Shown here: piece after piece, positions 42,897 through 54,161 of the stretch
Layout of the letters: every line of letters starts with the position of its first letter
Numbering within the stretch: position 1 is the first letter of the stretch
Assembly (NCBI GenBank): GCA_963855995.1
Contig: OY979716.1
Span: forward strand, 51,076,846-51,140,845
DNA from: Muricea muricata
Taxonomy: Eukaryota; Cnidaria; Anthozoa; Malacalcyonacea; Plexauridae
Reading direction: 5' to 3'
DNA: 64,000 nucleotides
Translations under genes and position numbers: made by a program
Notes under the pieces: model-generated
Seen by the model: only the letters and a program-made list of their open reading frames with translations
The model's database searches: none
What the model was told of the DNA's origin: nothing

Positions 42897-45849
42897 TTGG
42901 ATCTTGATTGATAACTCTTCCATATCGACTTCTCTTCAGCTGTGCTGCAGGAGCATTCTCAGGAAGTAAATTGGGTAGGGCAGTTTGTTGTTCTACGTTT
43001 GTTTCAGGTTGGTCTGTGATGTGGAGTTCAGCATCAGGAGAAGGGTCAGGTTGTAGATCCTGTGTTTGACGCAGGTGGATCCTATTTCTCCGATATCGAC
43101 TGCCGTTGCTTGTCTCGATGATGTAGCTTCTCGGTGTGTCATGTTTAGCATAGATTACTGCTGGAACCCACGGTGACGTTGGATCTTTTTTTGAATCTCA
43201 CTGTATCTCCCTTCTTCAGTGGAGGTAAAGATTTGCTAATTTTGTCGAAATATTTCTTTTGGTTCTGTTGTTGTTCAGTGCGAGAATGCTGAAACTGATT
43301 GTGGTTGATGGTTGCAGGTTTAAGTAGTTGTCGGGAAATTGGGATACTGAAACGAAGTCGTCTGCTCATGAGTGCTTGTGCAGGGGTAACACCATCTATA
43401 GGGGTGTTGCGATAGTCCAGCAAAGCCAGGTAGGGATCTTGATGTGTCACGCGACATTTCTCGAGGATATGCTTTACTGTTTGAACCGTCTTTTCATGGA
43501 GGCCTCCGGACTGGGGGTATTTAGGACTTATTGTGGTGTGTGTAAAGTTATACTGGTTAGCGAAGTGTTTGTATTCTGCTGACGAATATTGAGGTCCGTT
43601 ATCAGAAATAACGGTTTCAGGTATTCCGTGTCGACTGAAGAAAGATTTAGTCTTTTGGATAACGGTGGTGGCTTTGGTGTCGCGAAGCTCCGCTACTTCG
43701 GGGTAACGACTGTAGTAGTCGACAACGATGAGATGGGGTTTGCCGTTCCAGTCGAATAGGTCGGTGCCGATCTTTTGCCAAGGTCATCGTGGAATATCGT
43801 GGGGTTGAAGTGGTTCCCGTTGATTGGAGTTGGCGTGATGCAAACATGTTGGACAGGTGGAGACGAGCTGTTCGATTTGTGAACTCATACCCGGCCAAAA
43901 TATACTTTCCCTAGCCAATCGCTGTGTTTTTTCAATACCTTGGTGGGACTGGTGAAGTTTCTGCAAGGTGTCAGCGCGAAGGTTGGGTGGAATCAGGATA
44001 TTCTGTGCTTTAAACATTAGGTTGTTTTGAGTCGTAAGTTCGTCTCTATAGGGGTAATAGGGACGAAGTGTCATTGGGAGCAAAGAGTTGTTTTTTGGCC
44101 AACCAGACTGGATTTGCTGGACGAGTAGTTGCATAGTTTCGTTGGTTTTGATCTCTTCTTGGATTGCTTTGAGTTTGCGGTCGGTTACTTAGGATTCTGA
44201 AGACATTAAGTGGATAAAATATTCCGCAGCAATATCTCGTTCAAACTGCTTGTCAGTAATGTCAGGTGGATAGGCACGCGACAAGGCGTCTGCGATGTAC
44301 ATTTCGGTACCTTTCTTGTACACGAGAGTGATGTCGTAGGCTTGTAGTTGCATGAGCATTTTTTGTAACCTGCTAGGTGCTTGCGATAAGGGTTTCTTAA
44401 ATATTGCTTCCAGGGGTTTGTGATCGCTTTCTATTCTTATGTGTTTACCGTACACGTACTGGTGGAAACGTTTACATGCAAATACGACCGCGAGAAGTTC
44501 TTTCTCAATTTGTGCATAGCGGCACTGTGTCTCGTTCATGGCTTTCGAGGCAAAGGCTACAGGTCCGTGTTCTTGAATCAGGGCTGCTCCGAGGCCGGCT
44601 TTCGATGCGTCGACTTGGAGAGTCACGGCTTTCGAAACGTCATAATAGCGCAAAGTCTCGGACTGTGTGATTAAATTCTTAAGGGCTAGAAAAGCCTGTT
44701 CGTGGGTGTCTAGCCAATGAAATTCGACATTTTTCTTAATGATCTCTCGCAGAGGCTTGGTGACATCGGAAAGTTTAGGCAAGAACTTTGCTATGAAATT
44801 TGTCATGCCTAGGAGTCGTTGTAAATCTTGTTTGTCGGTTGGTCTAGTGTAGTCGAGAATAGCTTTGATCTTATTAATGTCGGGTTTAACGCCTGATCGG
44901 GTCAATGTCTCTCCTAAATAGGTAACTTCGGTTTGACGAAATGTGCACTTATCACGACTAAGTGTCATGTTAATTTCCTGTACTCGGTTTAAAACTCGCT
45001 CTAGATTTCGATCATGTTCCTCGACTGTGCGCCCCCAAATAAGAATGTCATCAATGTTAGTTTCACATCCAGGCAGATCGCGGAAGTGTTTGTGCACGGT
45101 ACGAAAACTTCCTGTGCAAATGTGACTCCAAAAGGAACAACTGTAAAACGGTATCCACCGAAGGGTGTGTTAAAGGTGGTTAGATAGGAACTGTCTTCAT
45201 CGAGAGGCATTTGCCAGAAACCAGATGTGGCATCTAACTTGCTGAAATATTTGGCGCCCGCCAGTCTACTGGTTATTTCCTGTTGCGTTGGTAACTGATA
45301 ATGTTCGCGTAGCAAGGCTTTGTTTAAATCGCGCGGATCAATACAAATGCGCAATTTGCCGTTTTGTTTCTCGTTTACAACCATGGAATTTACCCAGGCC
45401 GTAGGTTCATTCACAGGTTTAATAATGCCTTTTGACTCCATGTCATTCAACTCAGCGAAAACTCTGTCTCGAAGCGCTGCGGGAAGCTTTCGCGGTGGGT
45501 GGACAACGGGATGTGCATCTGGTTTGAGTTTGATGTGATATGGCTTTGAAATACATCCTATACCGTCGAAACACTGTGAATATTTATCAAAGATTTGTTG
45601 GCTGTGGAGTTCGGTAAGGGAACAGTTTGGGCGACGTTTGGTGCCATTAGTTGCAGCGGAGTGTAATTGATCCACGTTATAAAATGTTACTAGTTTCAGA
45701 CTTTTACAGCTAGTACATCCGAGTAGCGATTTACCGTGTTCAACGACGTGAAACTCGATGACTTGTTTGCTCGATTTGTATTGACATTGTAGGTAGCATT
45801 TACCGAGAATAGGAATCGCGTGTCCTCCGTATGCAGTCAGTTTTGCCAT
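42897..45849 (-). pseudogene. Gypsy pol: protease tail, RT, RNase H, integrase, broken
   Basis: 45849-45001 holds the protease C-terminus (LTAYGGHAIPILGKCYLQC) and RT (WVNSMVVNEKQNGKLRICID, KLDATSGFWQMPLDE, FGGYRFTVVPFG). A frameshift near 45100 moves the palm motif into the next frame (CETNIDDILIWG; expected Y-x-D-D shows I-D-D). 45097-44189 continues with the connection and RNase H (LQVDASKAGLGAALIQ, YAQIEKELLAVVFA, IESDHKPL, YIADALSRA). In-frame stops are at 44189 and 43784, around the integrase zinc finger (LHQSHQGIEKTQRLA, CPTCLHH). The DDE core follows (KIGTDLFDWNGKPHLIVVDY, VISDNGPQYSS, HEKTVQTVKHILEKC), and a frameshift near 43185 precedes the C-terminal domain. Confidence 0.88.
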
Positions 45850-45855
45850 ACTGGG

Positions 45856-46941
45856 TCATAACTTCGAGGTGCGCTGACGTTTAGGGACGATTTTGCCAAA
45901 ATCGGCTTTTGTGAGTATGTTGGTTTCTGCACCGGTGTCTAGCTTGAAGCTTAGTGTTTTATTATTGTTGAATGTTATGCGAGCGTGTTCGATTTTTGTC
46001 ATTTCGTGAATGTTAGTGTTCGTGGGTGCAACACTTTTATTCTCGATAGATGTTGAGGTTGTTTCGATCGTGTCAATGCCGTGTTCGTGTTCGTACTGAT
46101 TTTCCTCGTATTCTAAATCACGAATGGGTTTCCTTTGACGTTGTCTGTTGGTCGATCGGCAGAGTTTGGCAAAGTGTCCGAGTTTATGGCAATTGTTGCA
46201 CGATTTTCCGTACGCTGGGCATGATTTGGCTGCATGTTGTTGACCACAATTGTTGCAATTGTATTTCCGTGCGTGGTTATACTCTCTGTTTTGTTGATCT
46301 CGAAAATCCTCTCGTAAATTGGTGTGACGCGAATCTTGTTTCGTCTTATGGAGTGTGTCTATGTCTGCTGAGTTGCGTTCCATTAAAGATTTTACTTGTT
46401 CTCGGGAGACTTCAGCTGCGCGGCAAATGTCGATGGCTTTCTTCAGGGTTAAATCGGCTTCACGAAGTAGGCGTTCTTTCATTGTTTGGTTTTGAATCCC
46501 GCAGATGATTCGAACATCCTTCAGAGTTTCGAATTCGCATGTCGACGCTAAGATACAAAGTTTGGTGACATACTGGTCGAAAGATTCGTTTTCTGCTTGA
46601 TTTCTTGTGTTAAACTTATGCCTCTCGTATGTAATGTTTTTCTTTGGACTGCAGTATTCTTTAAACGCAGTAATCAATTCTGCGGTTGTGCGTTTCCATG
46701 TGCGCGTTTCTCCGTCTGTTTCGTATTCTGGTGTGGTAAATGTTAGTGTCTTGTGCACTTCACGGCCTTTTTCACCGATCAACAAAAGAAAATATGAACA
46801 CTTTTCTTCCTGTGTTCGCTCTTTGAGTTCTGTCTTTTCAAATAGAAGCCAATGCTCCTCAAACTTTCTGAAATTTTCGCTTACGTTGCTGTCGAACGAC
46901 AGTTGTTTCGGTGCGGCCCAATAGATGCTGCTCGTTGCCAT
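45856..46941 (-). CDS. Gypsy Gag with zinc knuckles and start of the protease
   Basis: 361 residues from MATSSIYWAAPKQLSF. The helical Gag region includes FRKFEEHWLLFEK, FDQYVTKLCILA and MKERLLREADLTLKKAIDIC. Two CCHC-type knuckles follow: CNNCGQQHAAKSC (one residue short of the canonical spacing) and CNNCHKLGHFAKLC (canonical CX2CX4HX4C). The C-terminus has FKLDTGAETNIL, the aspartic protease active-site DTG. The stop at 45856 falls inside the protease; RT-side sequence (MAKLTAYGG) continues in the same frame seven bases later, so Gag and Pol were probably one ORF, or are joined by readthrough. Confidence 0.88.
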   Translation of the reverse strand: MATSSIYWAAPKQLSFDSNVSENFRKFEEHWLLFEKTELKERTQEEKCSYFLLLIGEKGREVHKTLTFTTPEYETDGETRTWKRTTAELITAFKEYCSPKKNITYERHKFNTRNQAENESFDQYVTKLCILASTCEFETLKDVRIICGIQNQTMKERLLREADLTLKKAIDICRAAEVSREQVKSLMERNSADIDTLHKTKQDSRHTNLREDFRDQQNREYNHARKYNCNNCGQQHAAKSCPAYGKSCNNCHKLGHFAKLCRSTNRQRQRKPIRDLEYEENQYEHEHGIDTIETTSTSIENKSVAPTNTNIHEMTKIEHARITFNNNKTLSFKLDTGAETNILTKADFGKIVPKRQRTSKL

Positions 46942-46973
46942 TTACTTTCTCGTGTAGTATGGATACTAAAGGG

Positions 46974-46991
46974 ATCCCACTCTTGACACCA
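46974..46991 (-). other. Gypsy primer binding site
   Basis: TGGTGTCAAGAGTGGGAT directly abuts the 5' LTR, as required for minus-strand priming. Its complement ends ...CTCTTGACACCA, which looks like a tRNA 3' end with CCA and most resembles tRNA-Leu. The tRNA identity is inferred. Confidence 0.75.
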
Positions 46992-47155
46992 TGTAATGTT
47001 TATAAATTTATTATAAGGTTTGCGATACAAATGTGCTCCGCTTAGTGTCAGATTCACACTGATGGGTGTTGTGTCTTAAAGGTACATGCAATAAATGAAG
47101 TGTCAATCATGGCTATTAATTAAACTTATAACTATATTCAGTGTTTCATGTTACA
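46992..47155 (-). repeat. 5' LTR of the Gypsy element
   Basis: Matches the 3' LTR at 163 of 164 bases; begins TGTAATGTTTATAAATTTAT. It is followed on the right by the AGTCT duplication and the resumed Penelope end. Confidence 0.93.
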
Positions 47156-47253
47156 AGTCTGATGATGATTTTGTAATAAAATCGAAATATTACTTACTCA
47201 ATTTTCTTGCTTAACTCATATTTTGGGTTTCAAGATGCTAATCTTCAGATTAT

Positions 47254-48691
47254 GTTTTGTATTATATTTTTTGAAATTGTCTGCTGGTATTGGGTTTTTT
47301 TCTAGCTCGTTTGCTCGCAGTTTGAAATTTCATATCGAACCATTTGTGTTTTGGACCCTGTCGAATTCTGGACAAGTCGTGTATGTAACCGATGACCGGT
47401 GGCATGTTTTTTTTGTGATTTTGTTGACTTTACTGGAGACGACATCGCTAAGGTGCTTTAAATAAAGTTACAGTAAATTAAATTAACTTCTCAACAACAA
47501 TAGTAGCACTTGCAAATGACACTCTTATCTGCAATTTGCTATAAATATATAACACGTTCCTGTCAGTTGATTTATTTCTGGCCAATAGATGAACAGGTTT
47601 TGTAGGAAGCATGCTGGACATGCAGTTCAATGATGATATTTATTTTTTCGACGTTTACTAGTATTTTTATATTTTCTAACAATGATTTGTATAGCCAAAA
47701 TAAGAGACTGCAAATTAATTCAATGACTGTAATGCTAATAAATAAAAGCAGACAATAGATAGGCATGGTGGAAAAGACAGAGTGTGGAGTCTTTAAACAG
47801 ACTCCGTCTCCTCAACTTTACGGGGGCATAAAGTGGAAAACACGGAGTCTGTCCTAAAGTGTTTCCCTGGACATGGCGGTGATTTTTACATGGAAACCAA
47901 AATTGTTTTAAGATCAAGCTGTTTTTTCGATGAACTATTGTTTATTTAGATGAATGAATCAATCGATAAGTGTTAAGTTGAATTATTCCTTATTGTTGAG
48001 ACTACATGGCGCATATAATTGCAATATAACTGATACATCTTTCTAAAAACTGCTGACCCCTAACCCTAACCCTAACAAATCAATAAAATGGGAAGTATCC
48101 AAGAAAAAAAAATTAAAAAGATTTAAGTGCCCAAAAGCAGAATCAAACCCACGTAGTACGTCGTAGTAGGCGTGCATCTAACATTCTGAGCTAACGCAGG
48201 CTTCGCTAAAATTCCTTACAAACAAAACAATTTAAAGTTTATGAACTGCCGGTCATTTAGTAAATTTTGAACCGCAACCGGCTGTCGGCCATATAGTCAC
48301 TTTGTTTTTTATAGGCTCTTAAAAGTCCTAATAAACTATTAAAAGCACACTGCTTACCTCTGGACTGATCATTAAAGCAATCATCGTCTTGATTAATGCT
48401 CCCTTGGATAAAAATTGTACGTTGCTTCAGCGTCAAATTGCTTCTTTAATGTGGAAGAAACCAAGCAAGCATGGTAAGGCAAGCGCTTATAAAAGCAACG
48501 TATATCCCGCCCATAAATACGGCATGCGTAACGTAACCCCCCGGATTTGCTGACACACAAACTCCAAAAATCGAGATTCAAGACAACTAAACTCGGCGCA
48601 CGTTCAGGAGACTGGTACTGTCGAGAATAGTGTGCTGCCTCAATGGCGCTCGGCAGCAATTAGGGACCTTCACTGAGTTATATTCACAGAT
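47254..48691. other. Intergenic stretch with short telomere-like motif
   Basis: No supported gene. CCCTAACCCTAACCCTAAC at 48058-48076 is a three-unit interstitial telomere-type repeat, too short to mark a chromosome end. An inverted GGAGTCTTTA/ CAGACTCCG pair lies around 47788-47850. A SINE-like segment follows at 48130-48210. Confidence 0.5.
48130..48210 (-). repeat. tRNA-like (SINE head) segment
   Basis: The minus strand reads GCGTTAGCTCAGAATGTTAG, an A-box-like start, and about 40 nt later GTGGGTTTGATTCTGC, a B-box-like GGTTYGANTC. The acceptor arms do not pair, so it is not a functional tRNA gene. A tRNA-derived SINE or tRNA pseudogene is likely. An A/T-rich tail follows toward 48095. 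Confidence 0.45.
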
Positions 48692-50559
48692 ATAGTAGGT
48701 CTAGATTGCTGACTCATAGTATAATTACTATTGCGTAGGCGTGACCTGTATGATAAATCCAAGATGGTGTGGGAACCGGGCAAAAAACTATAACGACTCT
48801 ACAGGGAAATCCATGTTTTTTGCGATTTAAAACGTCTCGTTGCTTGGAATCGCTTCGAATCAACATTTTTTCCCAAGAACTAGTTATTGCGGAAGTTTTG
48901 AGCACAATTTGTATAATTTCTGTTGAATTCCTCATGAGAATCTCGCTCGTGAAATGTGTTGTGAATTGGTCACTTGGTCAGTTCGAGACATTTGTAGTCC
49001 AAAATATGTATTTTTGACTGGCTTTGGCCTCTTGGGTGTTATTGTGACCTACAGCTATCCTAAATCAAACATTTACAAAACGATGGCGCAAGATGTTCAC
49101 ATACAAATCGATTATTCGCTTGATTTGTGTGGTGTGTGATTTTCATTTACAATCATGTATACTGTAATGCAATGTCACAGTGTGTCGATGAATCTATGAA
49201 GCAAGATGATACATTTTTTGATGCTGCCAATTTAAAAATTATTCTAACGGTATTTGTGTTCACTTCATACAATGTCTTTCACATGTAATTAGGCTTAATT
49301 AGGTTAAATTTGTGTTGAGTGTGTGCAAACTACCCAGACTGAAAAGTCTTATTTTGCGCATAAAAGATCCTTTTCACCAGAGAATTTTGCGCAGAAATGT
49401 AGAAAATTTTTGCAGATAATTATAAGTCTGATCAGGTGGTCTGGGTTCAGTTTAGTTAATGACCTTCAGACTTAGTAAATAAATTTATCATCATCAATTT
49501 ATCATTATCAATATTGAGCACAGTTGGCAGTTTAGCCTAGATTTTCTGATGATTTGTGCAGATTTTGCAGAATTTTCTGCATAGTTTTATCTACACTTAG
49601 GAATTTTGCGCAGATTTTTGCAATTACAAAAATTTTGAATTATTAATGATCTTATAATCACAAATGAATTATTAATGATTTTATAATCACGACTAATTGT
49701 TCATTGAAATATAGCAAATGGGCATTAGAATATTGCTTTACCATACTCGCATGTTTGCAGACTTTGCTCCAATGTTGCACAAGCTAGCAAGCAGGTGCAT
49801 GTTGCATTCTATGTACAGTGTATGCAAAAGTATGCCAAAGTTTACCATTATGTTAATTTTAAAGTAAACATATAGTTTAAATTCAAATAAAAAATTTTCG
49901 GTTATTAAACTGTGGACTGTTCAGTTAATTCTACCCACATTTCACACAAGATTCACACGAACGAAACTAGCAGCTGTAGCACCAGTTTTCAATTATATTT
50001 TGGTAATGCATATTACATAATTCAGACAATATTTACTTGATAACCTATCCATCTCTGAAGTTCGAAAACAGTACGTCGGCTTGAAGTCGTATCTATGTAG
50101 TAAATATTACTAACGTATCAGGTATCACACACCACACAAATCAAGCGAACAATCGATTTGTACTCGAAGATCTTGCTCCATCGTTTTGTAAATGTTTAAT
50201 TTAGGATAGCTGTAGGTCACAATAACACCCAAGAGGCCAAAGCCAGTCAAACATACATATTATGGACAACAAATGTCTCGAACTGACCAAGTGACCAATT
50301 CACAACACATTTCACGAGCGAGATTCTCGCGAGGAATTCAGCAGAAATTACACAAATAGTGCTTAAACTTCTGCAATAATTAGTTGTTTCCAAAAAATGT
50401 TGATTCGAAGCGATTCCAAGGAACTAGACGTTTTAAATCGTGAAAAACATTGATTTCCCTTTAGAGTCTTATAGTTTTTTGCCCGGTTCCCGCGCCATCT
50501 TGGATTTATCATACAGGTCACGCCTCCGATTCTATGAGTCAGCAATCTAGACCTACTAT
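48692..50559. mobile_element. Fold-back element with ~440-bp inverted arms
   Basis: The left arm (48692 to about 49138) begins ATAGTAGGTCTAGATTGCTG. The right arm (about 50110-50559) is its reverse complement, ending CAGCAATCTAGACCTACTAT. The arms share AAATCCAAGATGG, ATCGCTTCGAATCAACATTT, CTGGCTTTGGCCTCTTGGGT and ACACCACACAAATCAAG-type blocks with roughly one mismatch per 15-20 bases. The 970-bp centre is AT-rich and non-coding (two tandem AATTATTAATGATYTTATAA units at about 49640-49690). No target duplication was seen. Confidence 0.75.
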
Positions 50560-53047
50560 GTCTAAACAGCTGGGAAATTTGTTACGCATGCGTCAACTTC
50601 AACTTGCGTGGAGTCCACGAACTGTTTTCCCGGAAGATGGCGGGGAATTTCAAAGTCAAAATAGTTTTCTGTGTGGTCTTTTTTGGCTTATTTTAAACCC
50701 TATTTTTGCAAGTCCAGAAGAAGGACCCTTATTAAATCGTATGCGGCTAATATTCAATTTAATTTCTACGTACAATAAAAGAAATATTCTTCCCCAAAGC
50801 ACTCTTTTTTTGTAACTGCTTTGGCGTTTGACATGCCAGTCACGGACGAAATGTCCTTTCACAAGTTCTTTTTACATGATTAAAAAAAGCCAGCAGATTT
50901 TAAATTGTACTTAGAAGCACTAATAAGCTAGTTGTTTACAGGTTACTCAAATAAAAAAGATTTAAGGTATCGTTTTGGCTGTAATAAAATTAGAATGAAG
51001 ATATTAAAACACTGCAGTTTTCTGTCTTGAAGTATGTATGTAATGTATTTATGTATGTATGTATGTATGTATGTATGTATGTATGTATGTATGTATGTAT
51101 GTATGTATGTATGTATGTATTAGTATTAAACATTTATTAATAACAGAAGGTAAAGATATCAACAACATACACCAGTTTAGCTTACACTAGCCTGCTACTC
51201 GTTCTTAGGACATAATTACATACATGATATATAGCAATCCAATGATGTTGGTTAATATAACATTACAAATCCATTAAGCTATAGACCTTCCCTATTGGAA
51301 AGTGAACCTTTTCGGTACTAGACAAGAAAAAAATAGGTTGGGTCTACTCATGTACATTGCAGCTCAGTGGATTTACTAAAGACATTTCATCTTTTTGCTT
51401 AATCAAAATAAAAAATGTATGGCACATTGAAACTCAATGGCTTAACAACAATGACAAATGCCTTTGAAAGGAAAACATGTACAGAACATACATGAATACT
51501 TTTGTTCTTGGAAACTAAGAAGCTTTATATCAATTATATAACTGAATTCACTGGATTTTGCTACCACATCATGCAATCAGATTCAGGTGGCTGTCATTCC
51601 CACAGGAGCCAGGATCTCAACCAAGAAGCAATAGAAGTGTCCATTATTTACACAGCATACTGCTAAATAAAATTGTGTAAATATGGCAAAATCAATCAAT
51701 TCTAGAAGTGCAGGACAACAAAAAATACCCATTTGCAGTAAGGGACCATCTTAAAAATCTACACAATACAGCCAAAATTAATGTCAGTTGTTTGAAATGT
51801 ATACTAAACAGTTTGCTTATCATATTCCATGCTAACTTCAATGGCAAAATTTTACTTGAAGGGTAATTTTTGCAAATAAAACAACCTTGAATTTATTCTT
51901 CTGAATTTCTGGAGATAAAATGATTGTTGACAAATTGTAAAATCGACTTGTTCAGACTGAATTATACAATTTTCGTGTGTAAATGTGTGTAAAAATGTAC
52001 AATGAAAATTTTCAAATGAAATAATAAGTTATATAATAAGTTGTGTACAAAAGCTACTGGTGTTCATTGTGTTGGGTAATTATAAAGCAAAAATGCAAAA
52101 CAAATCTTTTTTGCAACATCAATTTAATAAAATATTCCTTCTAGACACACAACACAACAAATTTTTAAATTTTTGTCCAAACAAAAGTTGGGTTCGAAGG
52201 GAAATATGTTGCGAGCCTTTATAACTTCAGGTGTAAAATACAGCAGTGATATTTGAACAATTCCCAGAAGAATAAATATGGCGTCATGGCACCACAAATA
52301 TACTTGAACTTTCATTAAAATTTTCCACCGTTATTCCAATTTTTCCAGCCCAGATAGAGCGCTTACTTTTTGCAAAAAAACCTAGACTTTATAACTACCC
52401 CGTGACTATTTGACCGGCAGCCGGTCACGTTTCTGAAAATACTATTTGACCGGCAGTCTTATTTGTGAGCCATCATAATCCGGGGCAGTGGTGATTAACT
52501 TCAATGCCAAATACTTCATGCTCTTTTAGATGCGGGAAATAGCTTTATATTTTATAAGAAATAAGAAGAAGCCAATTTGTTGGATGCTGAAAGAATATGG
52601 AGAGGTACCTGCACCATAAAGAAAAAGGCACTGGGCAAATATATGCATATTTTATGTATTTGCATTAATATGAATATTCATTTATTAATATCGGCAATAA
52701 ATATTGATATAAATATTCATGTTCAATATGGCTGGTACTTATAGTTCCCATAGGAAAGCTCTGTTTATACTTTGCAGTGCTGTTCAACTTAACTTTAGGG
52801 GGGGGGGCTTTCCAGAGAAGCATCAATCCAAGTCTTCACAGCTGAGTTTACCAAGGGTCAAAAAAATTGGAAATGTATGACATTATAAGTAACCCCTTAA
52901 CAGATAGATAGATAACTTTATTAAAGTGTCATGTCTTATAGCAATACCCAGAGGTTTCACTAATTGGGGACGCTTGAAAAATGTACATTGTGTGATCGTT
53001 CCTTTATTTGACTTTAAATCATTGAAAAGTAACAGCAATACAGACCT
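50560..53047. other. Gene-free stretch
   Basis: 50570-50650 is GC-richer with GCATGCGTC (NRF1-like) and GGAAGATGGCGG (YY1-like), compatible with a promoter or a MITE end, but no gene follows. GATAGATAGATAACTTTATT at 52904-52922 resembles a LINE 3' end. A GGGGGGGGG run lies at 52798-52807. Confidence 0.45.
51032..51121. repeat. (GTAT)n microsatellite
   Basis: About 20 GTAT units with one interruption (GTAATGTATTTATG). Confidence 0.95.
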
Positions 53048-53199
53048 CATATAGTTTATATTTTGTGATTAATTCCATACAGCATAGTTATGATACCATC
53101 ATGTTATTAATTGGAAATGAAATATTTGTTCAAACTTAAATATAATATTCTGTTCATGTTTAGGCACAGTAAAATATATACAAATGACAAAGTCCCATA
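53048..53199 (+). repeat. Left TIR of the large MULE-type element
   Basis: CATATAGTTTATATTTTGTG through CAAATGACAAAGTCCCATA, about 92-95% identical by eye to the reverse complement of 63850-63998. Includes CCATACAGCATAGTTATGAT and TACCATCATGTTATTAATT, identical in both. Confidence 0.8.
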
Positions 53200-53204
53200 T
53201 AACC

Positions 53205-53515
53205 TACCGCAAACCTCTGATTATAAGCCCTATGCTTGTATAATTTCTTAAGCATTTTTTGATGGGCTTATATACGGGGGGAGCTTATACATGGCCACAT
53301 CTTACGTTAATTAATATAAACCAAGTACAGAATTTATTGTAAATTTTTAATGCCAAAATATACACAATTTAATACACTAACATATTATAGTGGGATGGGC
53401 TTATATTCAGGGGAGGGGGGCTTATATTTGAAACAGTGTGAACGTTAGTAATTTGATGGGCTTATAGATGGGGGCTTATATTTGGGGGGGGGCTTATAAT
53501 CAGAGGTTTACGGTA
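53205..53515. repeat. Tc1/mariner-type MITE next to the MULE TIR
   Basis: TA-CCGCAAACCTCTGATTATAAG at the left and CTTATAATCAGAGGTTTACGG-TA at the right: 24-bp TIRs with TA duplication, 311 bp. Inside are repeated GGGCTTATA motifs next to G-runs. The TIR core (AAGCCCC and TACCGTAA) is related to the MITE at 56115-56510. Confidence 0.8.
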
Positions 53516-54161
53516 TCTTTAATAACAACAGAAAATAAATTTTGTTAGTGTTATATGCATAGAGTTCATCTGCTGAACAAAACTCATTGTTTTATGATGC
53601 ATGGTACGCATAGGCAGTTAAACCTGCCCTTTGCACAGTGACATAGCCAAGGAAGGGGGGGGGGAGGGGGCGATCATCAATGGTCCTCAAAATCATACCT
53701 GTAAAAAGTTTAAACCTGGCACGACATGTTTACAAGATATTGCAAAACTGTGACTTTTGCTAACCAAATTATATGATTTAAGAATTCATGTTTCAAGTTC
53801 CATAAATAAAAAAATCCTGGGGGAGCTTTTTCCCGATAGTCCACCTTGGTAATGCCACTGCTGTTACAGTATTATATGGAGGTACACAATGTATTTTTTG
53901 TAATTAAGTTAAATATTTTGTGGAAAAAAACATAATTATTGAATTTGGTCAATATTAGTCATGCTTGTTTGCAAACTTAAGAACAAATATTTATTTACTT
54001 TCTGTTAGGTACATATGCCTGAGTGTACTAATATGATAGGGTTTCATTGGTATTTATTTTTGCAACTTCTCCAGAACCAATTTCTTGTTTTTGGCTTCTG
54101 TAAAGCTACACAGGGAAAATGATACCAGTTTAAGCATCATTCACAGGCAATACTGTCTTGA

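Larger units (their letters stand above)
42631..47155 (-). mobile_element. Gypsy (mag-like) LTR retrotransposon
   Basis: LTRs of 164 bp at 42631-42794 and 46992-47155 differ at one position (C/T at the tenth base). The direct repeat AGTCT flanks them (42626-42630 and 47156-47160), a 5-bp target duplication. A primer binding site abuts the 5' LTR, a purine tract abuts the 3' LTR, and Gag, protease, RT, RNase H and integrase follow in order on the minus strand. It sits inside the Penelope 3' region. Low LTR divergence implies a recent insertion, yet five coding lesions are present. Confidence 0.93.
40815..47253 (+). mobile_element. Penelope-like retroelement with inverted ends, interrupted by a Gypsy element
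   Basis: About 510 bp at 40815-41327 is the reverse complement of the 3' end of the element at 42221-42630 plus 47156-47253, the latter two being one sequence split by the Gypsy insertion. The plus-strand body (41328-42498) encodes RT and GIY-YIG endonuclease, the pair that defines endonuclease-bearing Penelope elements. The 5' part is truncated where the inverted copy begins (41327/41328). Such head-to-head partial copies are common for this group. No target duplication was recognised. Confidence 0.75.

Noticed and set aside
44404..46508. Plus-strand frames of 72-152 residues opposite the Gypsy element
   Set aside because: Antisense of RT, RNase H and Gag codons; no family resemblance.
48058..48076. 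Telomere
   Set aside because: Only three CCCTAA units, flanked by ordinary sequence on both sides; interstitial.
48130..48210. Functional tRNA gene
   Set aside because: A- and B-box-like motifs exist, but acceptor and anticodon stems do not form.
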